A DNA stretch of 64,000 bases from NORP233 sp050186825 (GTDB lineage Bacteria; Planctomycetota; J058). A model generated the notes under the pieces. It searched no databases and had not been told where the DNA came from. It worked only from the letters and a program-made list of their open reading frames with translations. Shown in pieces: positions 33,268-44,875 of this stretch. Position numbers and translations under genes: made by a program. How positions within the stretch are numbered: position 1 is the first letter of the stretch; each line of letters begins with the position of its first letter. The DNA is taken from assembly GCA_050186825.1 (NCBI GenBank), contig JBFWYD010000006.1, forward strand, positions 62,001-126,000, read 5' to 3'.

Positions 33268-35034
33268 ATGGGCGAGGAGGCCCGGCGCCCGGTGGCCCTC
33301 CTCGCGCTGGCCCTGGGCCTGCTCCTGGCGCTCGCGGCCCTGGGGCTGCTGCTGAGCGGGAGCGAGCCCGCTGCGGAGCCCGAACCCGCCGCGGCGGTCG
33401 GCTCCTCGCCCACGCCGCGCCCCCCGCGCGCAGGGCCTCCGCGGCCGGCCGCGGCCTCGCCTGCCCCGCTCGCTGCGCCGAGCGCCGCGCCGTCCGCGCG
33501 GCCCTCGGCGAGCCCGAGCGCGGCGGCCAGCCCCGCCCCGGACGATCCCCGGCCGGCCGCGCGCAGCCTGCTGGTCACGGGCCGGGTCGAGGACCCGAGC
33601 GGCGCGCCCGCGCCCGGCGCCGCGGTGTTCGTGTGGCTCGCGCATCCCCACGGCGAGCCCGCGCCCCAGGCCGTGGCTCTCGACCGCGACTTCCTGCTCC
33701 TCGACGAGACGACCGCGGTCGGGCGCGGCGGGGGCAGCCCCGAGCTCGCGGGGCGGGTCACGACCGACGCCGCAGGAGGCTTCGTCGCCACGCTCCCCCA
33801 TCCGCGCGCGGCCCTCAGGCTCTCGGTGCGCTGGCGGCGCGGAGCGCGCGAGCACCACGCCACCCGCGCGCTCGCCCTGCCCGAGGGGGACGCGCTGGAC
33901 GCGGGCGCCGTGCGCCTGCGCGCCTTGCCCGCCCTGCGCTTCCTGATCCGGGACCAGGGCGGCGCGCCGCTGACAGGCGCGCAGGTCGAGGTCTTCCACT
34001 CCGTGACGCCGCCCGGCTGGCGGTCGCCCTCTCCCGAGCCGGTGCGCGACCTGCTCCTCAGCGACGAGCGGGGCCGCGCCGCCTGCGCGCTGAGCGCGGA
34101 CGGCGCGTCCTTCACGGTCTCGGCGGAGGGCCACGCGACCGAGCACGGCTTCACCCGGCTCGCGGGCGACGGGGCGGAGGTGACGGTCCAGCTCGAGCCG
34201 GCCGCGCGCGCGAGCGGGCGGGTGGTGGGGCCAGACGGCGCGCCGCTGGCGGGCGCGGTGATCCTGGCCTGCGAGCGCCAGAGCGCCGAAGAGGAGGCGC
34301 GGGTCGGCCGCGACGAGGCCTTCCGGCTGCGCGTCTCGGCCCGGGCGCTCAGCGACGCGCAGGGCCGCTTCGAGCTCGAGGGCCTCGCGGCCGGCCGGCG
34401 CTACGAGCTCTCGCTCATCCCGCCCCTGCGCGATCCGCCGCTGCTCGGACAGGCCCGGGACCTCACGCCCCCCGCCCAGGACCTGCTGCTCAGCGCGCGC
34501 GTGGGCCTGACCCTGCGCGCTACCGGCCGGCTCCCCGCCGGCGCCCGGCGCCGCGGGGAGCTCGGCTTCGTGCTCCAACGTCGCCTGGAGCGGGACGGGA
34601 GCTGGCACGACCAGCTGCTCCAGCGCGTGGCCTCCGACGAGCCCCTGGAGCTGCGCTGCGGGCGGCTGCCCGAGGGCGTCTACCGGGTGGCCCTGTTCGC
34701 CGAGCGCTACGCGCCCGTGGTCAGCGAGGCGCTCGAGCTCCGGGCCGACCGCCCGCCGCCGGAGCCGACCCTCGCGCTCGAGGCGCCGGGACGCAGCGTG
34801 CGCGGCCAGGTGCTCGACCCTGCCGGCAAGCCGCTCCCCGACGTCGTGGTCCAGTGGACCGACTTCGGCACGATCTACACCCAGACCGACCTCGACGGCC
34901 GCTTCCTGCTCGAGGGCCTGCCCGCGGGCGCGCTGACCCTCGCGCTCGGCAAGGCGGGCTTCGCCCCGCGCGCGCTCGAGGTCCCGGCCGGCGCCGAGGA
35001 GGTCGCGCCCGCGCGGCTCCAGCCCGCCCAGTAG
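33268..35034 (+). CDS. membrane-anchored protein with carboxypeptidase-regulatory-like repeats
   Basis: A 588-aa protein from ATG 33268, one base after the slipin stop. A single N-terminal helix (about 8-30) is followed by a Pro/Ala/Ser linker (about 32-100). Then come several beta-sandwich repeats of CarboxypepD_reg/Cna-B type: about 105-175 (VTGRVEDPSGAPAPGAAVFVW), 230-300, 312-395 (ASGRVVGPDGAPLAGAVIL...GRFELEGLAAGR), and 510-580 (VRGQVLDPAGKPLPDVVVQW, GRFLLEGLPAGALTLA). These modules are usually extracellular and structural. Transcription with the graspetide genes is suggested by spacing only. Confidence 0.82.
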   Translation: MGEEARRPVALLALALGLLLALAALGLLLSGSEPAAEPEPAAAVGSSPTPRPPRAGPPRPAAASPAPLAAPSAAPSARPSASPSAAASPAPDDPRPAARSLLVTGRVEDPSGAPAPGAAVFVWLAHPHGEPAPQAVALDRDFLLLDETTAVGRGGGSPELAGRVTTDAAGGFVATLPHPRAALRLSVRWRRGAREHHATRALALPEGDALDAGAVRLRALPALRFLIRDQGGAPLTGAQVEVFHSVTPPGWRSPSPEPVRDLLLSDERGRAACALSADGASFTVSAEGHATEHGFTRLAGDGAEVTVQLEPAARASGRVVGPDGAPLAGAVILACERQSAEEEARVGRDEAFRLRVSARALSDAQGRFELEGLAAGRRYELSLIPPLRDPPLLGQARDLTPPAQDLLLSARVGLTLRATGRLPAGARRRGELGFVLQRRLERDGSWHDQLLQRVASDEPLELRCGRLPEGVYRVALFAERYAPVVSEALELRADRPPPEPTLALEAPGRSVRGQVLDPAGKPLPDVVVQWTDFGTIYTQTDLDGRFLLEGLPAGALTLALGKAGFAPRALEVPAGAEEVAPARLQPAQ

Positions 35035-35199
35035 CAGGCCCAGTAGCAGGCGCAGTAGCGCTCGCAGCGACGCGCCCAGTAGCGGGTAGGGGTAGCGGTT
35101 GACGCCGCCGTGGCGCGGACAGAGACTGCGCCCCCCACGGCGACCCCCGGCGCCTTCGCCCCGGGCCGCCCTCCACTCCAGCCGTCCGTCGGAGGATCC

Positions 35200-36183
35200 A
35201 TGAAGCCGTTCGTCGTCAGCGTCACCGGGGCCGCAGGGAACATCGGCTACGCGCTCTTGCCGCGCATCGCCAACGGCGACGTGTTCGGGCCGGACGTGCC
35301 CGTGGTCCTCAAGCTGGTCGAGGTCCCCGCCGCCCTGACCGCGCTCGAGGGCACCGCCATGGAGCTCTTCGACTGCGCCCCCGGCCTGCTGCGCGAGGTG
35401 GTCTGCACCTCCGACGCCGAGCAGGGCTTCGGCGACGCCGACGCCGTGTTCCTGGTCGGCGCCAAGCCGCGCGGCCCGGGCATGGAGCGCGCCGACCTCC
35501 TGCGCGGCAACGGCCCGATCTTCACCGGCCAGGGCGCCGCGATCGCCAAGTTCGGCGCGAAGGGCGTGCGCACCGTGGTCGTGGGCAACCCGGCCAACAC
35601 CAACTGCCTGATCGCCCAGGAGGCCGCCGCCAAGCACGGCTGCGACCCGACCCAGTTCACCGCCATGACCCAGCTCGACCACAACCGCGCGATCGCGCAG
35701 CTCGCGATCAAGGCCGGCGTCTACGCCAAGGACGTGGCCAACGTGATCATCTGGGGCAACCACAGCCCGACCATGGTCACCGACACCGAGCACGCCTCGA
35801 TCAAGTGCCGCCCGGTCTCGGAGGTCCTCGCCCAGGACTGGCTGCGCGGCGACCTGGTCAAGACGATCGGCGCCCGCGGCAAGGCGATCATCGACGCCCG
35901 CGGCAAGAGCTCGGCCAAGTCGGCCGCCCACGCCGCGATCGAGCACATGTCCAACCTCTGCCGCGGCACCAAGCCCGGCGTGTGGACCTCGATGGCGGTC
36001 CGCTCCGACGGCAGCTACGGCACCCCGCAGGGGATCGTCAGCAGCGTGCCCGTCTACTGCCCCGGCGGCGGCACCTACGAGATCGTCCAGGGCCTCGAGG
36101 TCTCCGACTGGGTCAAGGCCAAGCAGAAGGTCACCTGGGACGAGCTCCTGGCCGAGCGCGAGGACGTCCAGGACCTCCTCTAA
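35200..36183 (+). CDS. mdh: malate dehydrogenase
   Basis: A 327-aa protein from ATG 35200, with GGAGG 9 bp upstream. The NAD-binding motif TGAAGNIG (9-16) and the catalytic LDHNRA and WGNHS (His188) motifs are of the cytosolic-type MDH (group 2). The active-site loop (RGPGMERADLL, arginines that select malate) is intact. It interconverts malate and oxaloacetate in the TCA cycle. It is 1 bp upstream of hemF. An upstream in-frame start would give 357 aa with an unlikely Pro-rich head. Confidence 0.96.
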   Translation: MKPFVVSVTGAAGNIGYALLPRIANGDVFGPDVPVVLKLVEVPAALTALEGTAMELFDCAPGLLREVVCTSDAEQGFGDADAVFLVGAKPRGPGMERADLLRGNGPIFTGQGAAIAKFGAKGVRTVVVGNPANTNCLIAQEAAAKHGCDPTQFTAMTQLDHNRAIAQLAIKAGVYAKDVANVIIWGNHSPTMVTDTEHASIKCRPVSEVLAQDWLRGDLVKTIGARGKAIIDARGKSSAKSAAHAAIEHMSNLCRGTKPGVWTSMAVRSDGSYGTPQGIVSSVPVYCPGGGTYEIVQGLEVSDWVKAKQKVTWDELLAEREDVQDLL

Positions 36184-36184
36184 G

Positions 36185-37075
36185 GTGGAGGCCACGCTGC
36201 GCGCCCGGGCCGAGGCCCTCTACCGCGAGCTCCAGGCGGCGATCTGCCTGGAGCTCGAGGGCCTCGACGGGCGCGCGCGCTTCCACGAGGACGCCTGGAC
36301 CCGCCCCGAAGGGGGCGGCGGCTGGACGCGGGTGATCGCGGACGGGGCGGTGCTCGAGAAGGGCGCCGTCAACGTCTCGGCGGTGTGGGGCCCGGCGCCC
36401 GCGGCGCTGGTCGAGCACCTGAAGGTCGAGGCGCGCGAGTTCTTCGCCACGGGGATCTCGATGATCTTCCACCCGCGCAGCCCGCACTGCCCGACCATGC
36501 ACGCCAACCTGCGCTACTTCGAGACCGACGCGGGCGTGTCCTGGTTCGGGGGCGGCTCGGACCTCACGCCCTACTACCTGGTCGAGGACGACGTGCGGCA
36601 CTTCCACCGCACGATCCGCGCCGCCTGCGAGCGCCACGCCTGCGCCGACTACCCGCGCTGGAAGGCCCAGGCCGACCGCTACTACCACCTCCCGCATCGC
36701 GGCGAGGCCCGCGGCGTCGGCGGGACCTTCTTCGACCACGAGCGCGGCGACCTCGAGGGCCTGCTCGCGCTCCAGCGCGACTACGGCCAGGCGCTGATGC
36801 CGAGCTACGCGCCGCTGCTCCGCAAACACAAGGACGAGCCCTGGACCGAGGAGCAGGAGCGCTGGCACCTGCTCCGGCGCGGCCGCTACGTCGAGTTCAA
36901 CCTGATCCACGACCGCGGGACCCGCTTCGGCCTTCAGACCGGCGGCCGCACCGAGAGCATCCTCAGCTCGCTCCCGCCCCGGGTCCGCTTCGACTACCAG
37001 GACGAGCCCGCCAAGGACACGCCCGAGCGCGCGCTGTGGGACCTGGTCCGCGGCGAGCCCGTCGACTGGACCTGA
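36185..37075 (+). CDS. hemF: aerobic coproporphyrinogen-III oxidase
   Basis: A 296-aa protein (E. coli HemF is 299) from GTG 36185, one base after the mdh stop. Conserved motifs: FHPRSPHCPTMHANLRYFE, WFGGGSDLTPYYL, KHKDEPWTEEQ and RRGRYVEFNLIHDRGTRFGLQTGGRTESILSSLPP. It decarboxylates coproporphyrinogen III with oxygen in heme synthesis. The presence of this oxygen-dependent enzyme suggests an aerobic organism. It may be co-transcribed with mdh. Confidence 0.96.
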   Translation: MEATLRARAEALYRELQAAICLELEGLDGRARFHEDAWTRPEGGGGWTRVIADGAVLEKGAVNVSAVWGPAPAALVEHLKVEAREFFATGISMIFHPRSPHCPTMHANLRYFETDAGVSWFGGGSDLTPYYLVEDDVRHFHRTIRAACERHACADYPRWKAQADRYYHLPHRGEARGVGGTFFDHERGDLEGLLALQRDYGQALMPSYAPLLRKHKDEPWTEEQERWHLLRRGRYVEFNLIHDRGTRFGLQTGGRTESILSSLPPRVRFDYQDEPAKDTPERALWDLVRGEPVDWT

Positions 37076-37156
37076 GACCTGGACCTGAGTCCTGGACCTG
37101 AGGTCGCGCTTCCCCGCGCCCGACCGGCCGCTACCATTCGGAGCGGAGGCCGCGCC

Positions 37157-37627
37157 ATGAAGCTGCTGCAACGTCCGACCATCTCGCAGGCCTGGGCCCG
37201 CACGTCCCGCCTGCCGCTCGGCAACAAGGTGTTCTCGAAGATGGTCGGGCGCATGGCGCCCTACACCGGCACCGTCGGGGCCACGGTGCTCGAGCTGGCC
37301 GACGGCTACTGCAAGGCCGAGCTGCGCGACCGCGCGGCCGTGCGCAACCACCTGCGCTCGATCCACGCCGTGGCGCTGATGAACCTGGGCGAGGTGTGCA
37401 CCGGCCTGGCCGTGATGCACGCCGTCGACGGCCACGGGCGCGGGATCGTGACCGGCCTCAAGATGGAGTACTACAAGAAGGCGCGCGGCACGATCACGGC
37501 CGAGTGCCGGACGGAGCTCCCGACCGCCCCCGGCCCCCACGACCACGAGGTCACGGGCGAGCTGCGCGACGAGGCCGGCGACCTGGTGGCCCGCGTCTTC
37601 GCGACCTGGAAGCTCGACCTAGAGTGA
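37157..37627 (+). CDS. hotdog-fold protein, DUF4442/thioesterase-like
   Basis: A 156-aa protein from ATG 37157. The sequence has the pattern of DUF4442/YiiD-type hotdog proteins: FSKMVGRMAPYTGTVGATVLELADGYCKAEL then AVRNHLRSIHAVALMNLGEVCTGLAVMHAV, with the conserved N-H-x-S-I-H pair, and MEYYKKARGTITAECRTEL. Such proteins are thought to hydrolyse acyl-thioesters. It is 4 bp upstream of a fatty-acid-hydroxylase-like gene, so a lipid role is plausible. Confidence 0.82.
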   Translation: MKLLQRPTISQAWARTSRLPLGNKVFSKMVGRMAPYTGTVGATVLELADGYCKAELRDRAAVRNHLRSIHAVALMNLGEVCTGLAVMHAVDGHGRGIVTGLKMEYYKKARGTITAECRTELPTAPGPHDHEVTGELRDEAGDLVARVFATWKLDLE

Positions 37628-37631
37628 GGGT

Positions 37632-38465
37632 GTGAGCGGCCCCGCAGGCGACCTCCCGAGCGCGACGACGCCCCCCACCACCCCGGCGCGCGAGCCACGC
37701 GAGGCCCTCCGCGCGCCGCGCCCCTCCTGGGCGCGGCTGAGCGCGGTGCTCTTGGGGACGCTGGCCTGGGCGCTCGCCCTCGGCGCCGCCGCGCGCGCGC
37801 TCTCGCCCACGACGGGCTGGGGGCTCGCGGCCTCGCTGGTCCTCGGCGCCCTCGCGATGCTCGTGGTCGGCTCGGTGTGCGAGTGGCTCGTGCATCGCTA
37901 CCTGATGCACCACCCCCGCCCGCTGCGCGTCGCCTACGAGCTGCATCATCGCGGGCACCACTGGACGCACTTCCGGCCCGACGCCTACCTCCAGCCCGAG
38001 GTCAGCTACATCCCCGTCCTGCCGCCCCGGCCCGCGCGCCTGTGCGCCACGCGCGGCCAGCGGCTCCTGGCCGTGCTCGGCCAGGCGGGCTTCTACTCCT
38101 GCTTCGGCGCCCCGCTCCTGCTCGCCGCCTGGCTGGGGACGGGCAACCTGGCCTTCGTGCTGGCCGGCCTGGCGACCGCGCTCGCGATCGTGTTCCTCTG
38201 CGTCCACGTCCACGACGCGGTCCACTGCCCAGGCCACAGCCCGCTGGAGCGCTTCGGCTGGTTCTGGTTCCTCGACCGGCACCACTACGTGCACCACGTG
38301 GACACGCTCGCGAACACCAACTTCCTGCTCCCCCTGGGGGACCTGCTCCTGGGCACCCTGCGCCGCGAGCTGACCCCGGCCGAGCTCCGCCGCTGGCCGA
38401 GCTACGAGCAGGCCCGCGCCCAGGGCGCCGCGGCCCCCGCGCAGGAGCCAGCCCTCGTCCGCTGA
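37632..38465 (+). CDS. fatty acid hydroxylase / sterol-desaturase-like membrane enzyme
   Basis: A 277-aa membrane protein from GTG 37632. About five hydrophobic segments surround histidine clusters of a di-iron site: HRYLMHH (88-94), HHRGHHWTH (105-113), HVHDAVHCPGH (192-202) and RHHYVHH (216-222). This is the fatty-acid-hydroxylase superfamily (sterol desaturase, carotenoid hydroxylase). Substrate unknown; hydrophobic core plus neighbour suggests a membrane lipid. Starts 4 bp after the hotdog gene stop. The C-terminus is Ala/Arg-rich and not conserved. Confidence 0.85.
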   Translation: MSGPAGDLPSATTPPTTPAREPREALRAPRPSWARLSAVLLGTLAWALALGAAARALSPTTGWGLAASLVLGALAMLVVGSVCEWLVHRYLMHHPRPLRVAYELHHRGHHWTHFRPDAYLQPEVSYIPVLPPRPARLCATRGQRLLAVLGQAGFYSCFGAPLLLAAWLGTGNLAFVLAGLATALAIVFLCVHVHDAVHCPGHSPLERFGWFWFLDRHHYVHHVDTLANTNFLLPLGDLLLGTLRRELTPAELRRWPSYEQARAQGAAAPAQEPALVR

Positions 38466-38668
38466 GCCGAGCCCGTGCGCGAGCAGGCAGAGCGAGCGAC
38501 TCCCTCGGCGCGACCGCGCCGCCCGGGCGAGGCGACCCACCCCCTGGGCCACTCCCTTCCCACGCGAGACGACGCTGACCGCCGCGCGCCCGCGCGGCCC
38601 GACTTAGACCCCAGGCGGCGCGGCGCGGGGCTTGCCCTGCCCTGCCCTGCCGAGCGAGGAGGCAGGCC

Positions 38669-39202
38669 ATGACCCAGGAGCTCTTGGAACACCGGCTGCC
38701 GAGCCTCGCCCCGCTCGAGCAGCGCAGCTTCGACCCGCAGGCCGCGATCGGGGCCGGCCTGTTCGCGGGCGCCGTCTACCTGGGGCTCGACGCGCTCCTG
38801 ATCCCCGCCTTCCAGGGCGTGAGCGGCTGGGTGCCCCTGCGCCGGATCGCGGCGATCCTGCTCGGCCCCGAGGCCCTGACCCCGCCCAGCGAGGCCAGCG
38901 CCGTGATCCTCGCCCTGGCGCTGCTCGTCCACTTCACGCTCTCGGTCAGCTACGCGGCGATCGGCGGCTACCTCGTCCACAAGGTGCCCACGACCTCGGC
39001 CGTGATCGCCGGCTGCGGGCTGGGGGCCGTGCTCTACGTGCTGAACCTGCACGTGCTGACCTACGTGTTCCCCTTCTTCGCCGACGCCCGCGGCTGGGCC
39101 GCCGCCTTCGACCACGTGGTCTTCGGCGGGGTCGCGGCCCTCTGCTACAAGGCGCTCCAGGTCGACCGTGAGGACTGGGAGCGCGTGTTCGCGCCTGCGT
39201 AA
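38669..39202 (+). CDS. four-helix membrane protein, unknown function
   Basis: A 177-aa protein from ATG 38669, preceded by GAGGAGG. Four or five hydrophobic helices (about 27-48, 60-75, 80-102, 110-130, 140-160) are arranged compactly, with a short soluble head and tail. There is no catalytic motif. Not recognised. It precedes a Ser/Thr kinase gene by 68 bp. Confidence 0.7.
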   Translation: MTQELLEHRLPSLAPLEQRSFDPQAAIGAGLFAGAVYLGLDALLIPAFQGVSGWVPLRRIAAILLGPEALTPPSEASAVILALALLVHFTLSVSYAAIGGYLVHKVPTTSAVIAGCGLGAVLYVLNLHVLTYVFPFFADARGWAAAFDHVVFGGVAALCYKALQVDREDWERVFAPA

Positions 39203-39270
39203 AGGTCGCGAGGCGCTGCGCCCCGCGCCGGGCCCTCGGCGGCGGCCTCCTCGGCGAAGATCCCGGGCCC

Positions 39271-41634
<2,364 letters not shown>

Positions 41635-41651
41635 GGGCGCGCAGGTGTTCG

Positions 41652-41754
41652 CGCAGCGTCCGGAGTAGCAAGGGACTTCGTGCCCGTGCCCGTGCCTGTC
41701 GTCTCTGCAGCGAGCTCCGATCCGCTGCGGAGACGCGCCTCCGCTCCCCGCTGG
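41652..41754 (+). repeat. leader sequence shared before inverted-arm copies B and C
   Basis: GCGCAGCGTCCGGAG.AGC.AGGGACTTCGTGCCCGTGCC and the GCGGAGACGCGCCTCCGCT block that follows match 55368-55464 nearly base for base. Both start within 20 bp of a Ser/Thr kinase stop codon. Copy D carries the same motif in reverse (16434-16475). Confidence 0.7.
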
Positions 41755-41973
41755 CGATCTCCGCGGCCTCTGCGATCTCTGCGCTGATATCCAGCGCCCG
41801 CGCAGCTCTTGCCGCGATCGCTGCGGAGCCTTCTGCCCGCGGATCCGCGGTCTCCGCAGCCCGTTCCGACTCCGACTCGGGAGACTCACGAGAGCGGGTT
41901 CCGAGCCCGAGCTCGTGAGGACCTGCGACAGCGTTGGTACTCAGCGCAGAGATCGCAGAGATCGCGGAGATCG
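41755..41973. repeat. inverted-arm element, copy B
   Basis: 33-bp arms 41755-41787 and 41941-41973 are reverse complements with two mismatches, each built from three 9-mers of the GCAGAGATC type. Total 219 bp, the same as copy C. Located between the kinase and the sthA-like gene, both on the plus strand. Confidence 0.9.
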
Positions 41974-41995
41974 GCCCGTGTGAGCGACGGGGAGT

Positions 41996-42208
<213 letters not shown>

Positions 42209-42253
42209 GGGCCCCTCGAAGCCGCTCGGGCGCTTCGCTTAGGATCCGCGCCC

Positions 42254-43648
42254 ATGAGCGAGCACTTCGACCTGGTCGTGATCGGCGCGGGCCCCGCGGG
42301 GGAGAAGGGGGCGGCGCAGGCCGCTTACTTCGGCAAGCGGGTGGCGATCGTGGAGCGCGCGCCCGAGCCGGGCGGGGCCGGGGTGCACACGGGCACGCTC
42401 CCGAGCAAGACCCTGCGCGAGACGGCGCTGTTCCTCTCGGGCTTCGCGGCGCGCGAGCTCTACGGTGTGACCCTGACCTTCGTCGAGCGCCACGCGGCGG
42501 TGCCGACCCTGATCGCGCGCAAGGACGCCATGGCCGCGGCCGAGGTCGGGCGCATGCGCCGGAACCTCGAGCGGCACGGGGTGACCTACGTGCAGGGCGA
42601 CGCGCGCTTCACCAGCCCGCACGAGGTCGAGGTCACGGGCCCGGCCGGCGAGCGCCACCTGCGCGCCGAGGTGTTCCTGATCGCCACGGGCTCGAGCCCG
42701 CGCCGCCCGCCGGAGCTGCCCTGGGACGACCCCGCGCTCCACGACAGCGACGGGATCCTCCAGCTCGACGCCCTGCCCGACAGCCTGACGATCCTCGGCG
42801 CGGGCGTGATCGGCTGCGAGTACGCCTGCATGTTCGCGGCCCTGGGCGTGGCCGTGACCCTGATCGAGCCGCGCGACGAGGTGCTCCCCTTCCTCGACGT
42901 CGACGTGGGCGCGCGCCTGCGGGCCTCGATGCAGCACCTCGGGATCGACCTGCGCGTGGGCCGGGGCTGGCAGGGCGTGGCCCGGCAGGGCCAGGCGCTC
43001 GTGACCACCCTGGCCGACGGGACCGAGATCGCCGCCGACCGCGTGCTGCTCGCCGCCGGCCGCAGCGGCAACACGGACGGCCTGGGGCTCGCGGCCCTCG
43101 GCCTCGCGGCCAACGCGCGCGGGCAGCTCACCGTCGACGCCAACTACCGGACCGCGGTCCCCCACGTGTTCGCGGCCGGCGACGTGATCGGCTTCCCGGC
43201 CCTGGCCTCGGTCTCCATGGAGCAGGCGCGCGTCGCCATGTGCCACGCCTTCGACCTCGGCTACAAGAGCGCGGTCCATCCCACCTTCCCCTACGGGATC
43301 TACACGATCCCCGAGGCGAGCTGCGTGGGCGAGACCGAGCAGAGCTGCCAGGCGGCCGGCGTGCACTACGTGGTCGGCCGCGCGGAGCACGAGGACAACG
43401 CCCGCGGCCGGATCACCGGCGACCGCGAGGGCCTGACGAAGCTCGTGGTCCACCGGGAGACCCGCAAGCTGCTCGGCGTCCACGTGGTCGGCGAGCGCGC
43501 CAGCGAGCACGTGCACATCGGCCAGGCCGTGCTGAACCTGGGCGGGACGGTCGATGCCTTCATCGACATGGTCTTCAACCACCCGACCCTGGCCGAGACC
43601 TACAAGTACGCCGCCTACGACGCGCTGGGCAAGCTCGCGCGCGGGTAG
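42254..43648 (+). CDS. sthA: pyridine nucleotide transhydrogenase-like flavoprotein without redox cysteines
   Basis: A 464-aa two-dinucleotide-binding flavoprotein from ATG 42254. FAD motif GAGPAGEKGA (11-20), NAD(P) motif LGAGVIGCEYA, FAD second motif FAAGDVIGFPALASVSMEQAR and C-terminal interface HPTLAETYKYAAYDAL are clear. At the disulfide position GGAGVHTGTLPSKTLRE replaces the C....C of lipoamide dehydrogenases; even the first cysteine that E. coli SthA keeps is absent here. Soluble transhydrogenase moves hydride between NADH and NADP+. The family resemblance to SthA is strong, but the lost Cys makes substrate uncertain. Confidence 0.86.
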   Translation: MSEHFDLVVIGAGPAGEKGAAQAAYFGKRVAIVERAPEPGGAGVHTGTLPSKTLRETALFLSGFAARELYGVTLTFVERHAAVPTLIARKDAMAAAEVGRMRRNLERHGVTYVQGDARFTSPHEVEVTGPAGERHLRAEVFLIATGSSPRRPPELPWDDPALHDSDGILQLDALPDSLTILGAGVIGCEYACMFAALGVAVTLIEPRDEVLPFLDVDVGARLRASMQHLGIDLRVGRGWQGVARQGQALVTTLADGTEIAADRVLLAAGRSGNTDGLGLAALGLAANARGQLTVDANYRTAVPHVFAAGDVIGFPALASVSMEQARVAMCHAFDLGYKSAVHPTFPYGIYTIPEASCVGETEQSCQAAGVHYVVGRAEHEDNARGRITGDREGLTKLVVHRETRKLLGVHVVGERASEHVHIGQAVLNLGGTVDAFIDMVFNHPTLAETYKYAAYDALGKLARG

Positions 43649-43686
43649 CGAGCCACGAGTCCGAGCTCTGCTCGGGGAGACGGCCA

Positions 43687-43861
43687 ACCCGACCCCCGTC
43701 GCGCCCTTCGCGTCTTTCCCGGCCTCGGTCCTGTGAGCCCCCCCTTCGCGTCCTTGGCGTCCTTCCCGGCCTCAGCCCAGCGAGGCCCCTTCGCGACTCT
43801 GCGCCTTCGCGTCATTGCGTTGAAGAACCGCCTTCGCAGCTCTTGATCCCTCGCCTGCGCA
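43687..43861. repeat. CTTCGCG-type dispersed repeat, copy 1
   Basis: Contains CTTCGCGTCTTTCCCGGCCTC twice in variant form, then CTCTGCGCCTTCGCGTCATT, GCGTTGAAGAACCGC and TTCGCAGCTCTTGA. The reverse complement of 59198-59375 matches in the same order, so they are one family in opposite orientations. 15695-15760 holds a partial copy. It fills most of the 321-bp gap, with no gene seen. Confidence 0.8.
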
Positions 43862-43969
43862 GGACGCCCGCGCACTCGGAGTCGCCTGCGCCTCGGCGCC
43901 CCGAGTCGGACCTAGCGCCGTGTCTCGAGCAACGCGTCCGGGGCTCGCGGCCAGTAACCTGGGCCCCGC

Positions 43970-44875
43970 ATGGCCGACCACGCCCTCCGCGCCCGTGAGC
44001 GCGAGCCCGACCCCGAGGGGGGGCTCGACCTGTGGCTGGCCCGCGCGCGGGCGGGCGAGGACTACGCCCAGGCGGTGCATCGCGCGCTCGGGCTGGCGGA
44101 CCTCGCCTACCTCGAGACGCGGCGCTTCGCCGCCGGCGGGCAGGCGCACGAGGTCGCGCGCTTCCGCCACGAGCGGACCGGCCTCGCCCTCTGCCTGATC
44201 CCGGGCGGGACGCTCGAGACGGGCGCGCCGCTGGACCGGCCGGGGCGGCGGCCCTGGGAGCTGCCGCCCACGCGGACCGACGTCGACCCCTTCCTGCCCG
44301 CCGAGACCCCCTTCACCCAGGCGGCCTGGCGCGCGGTCCTGCGCGACTACCCCGACTGCTTCTTCTCCGGCGCGCGGCGGCCGGTGGAGTCGGTCAACTG
44401 GGAGACCGCGCGCGAGGTGTGCGCGCTGGCCGGGCTGCGGCTGCCAGGCGAGCTCGAGTGGGAGCACGCCTGCCGCGGCGGGACGCGCAGCGACTTCGCC
44501 CTCGGGGCCGCGATCACCACCGACGACGCCAACTTCAACGGCAAGTTCCCCTGCCCGGGCTTCCCCCACGAGCCCTGCCGCGAGGCGACCACCGACGTGG
44601 CGAGCTTCGCGCTCAACGCCTTCGGGCTCTACGACGTGCACGGCAACGTGTGGGAGTGGTGCGAGGACGAGTGGCGCGCGGCCGAGCCCGAGGAGCCGCT
44701 GCCCGGCTCCTTCGGCCTGGCCACCGACCTGCCGCGCGCGCGCGTGATCCGCGGCGGGAGCTGGCTGCACCCGGCCGCGGAGTGCCGCTCGCGCTACCGC
44801 AAGGGGATCGACCCGCGCGCCCGCGGCGAGTTCCTCGGCTTCCGCCCGGCCCGCTCGCTGGAGCCCGCGCCGTGA
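43970..44875 (+). CDS. formylglycine-generating-enzyme-like (SUMF1-fold) protein
   Basis: A 301-aa protein from ATG 43970. The FGE-sulfatase/SUMF1 fold is visible: RPVESVNWETAREVCALAGLRLPGELEWEHACRGGT, NAFGLYDVHGNVWEWCEDEW, RVIRGGSWLHPAAECRSRYRKG and EFLGFRPARS. The N-terminal 65 residues are helical and extra. Active FGEs use a Cys pair near the C-terminus; here only one Cys lies in ECRSRYR, so it may be a non-FGE paralogue, such as those acting in other modifying pathways. Its stop overlaps the mnmG start (GTGA). Confidence 0.85.
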   Translation: MADHALRAREREPDPEGGLDLWLARARAGEDYAQAVHRALGLADLAYLETRRFAAGGQAHEVARFRHERTGLALCLIPGGTLETGAPLDRPGRRPWELPPTRTDVDPFLPAETPFTQAAWRAVLRDYPDCFFSGARRPVESVNWETAREVCALAGLRLPGELEWEHACRGGTRSDFALGAAITTDDANFNGKFPCPGFPHEPCREATTDVASFALNAFGLYDVHGNVWEWCEDEWRAAEPEEPLPGSFGLATDLPRARVIRGGSWLHPAAECRSRYRKGIDPRARGEFLGFRPARSLEPAP

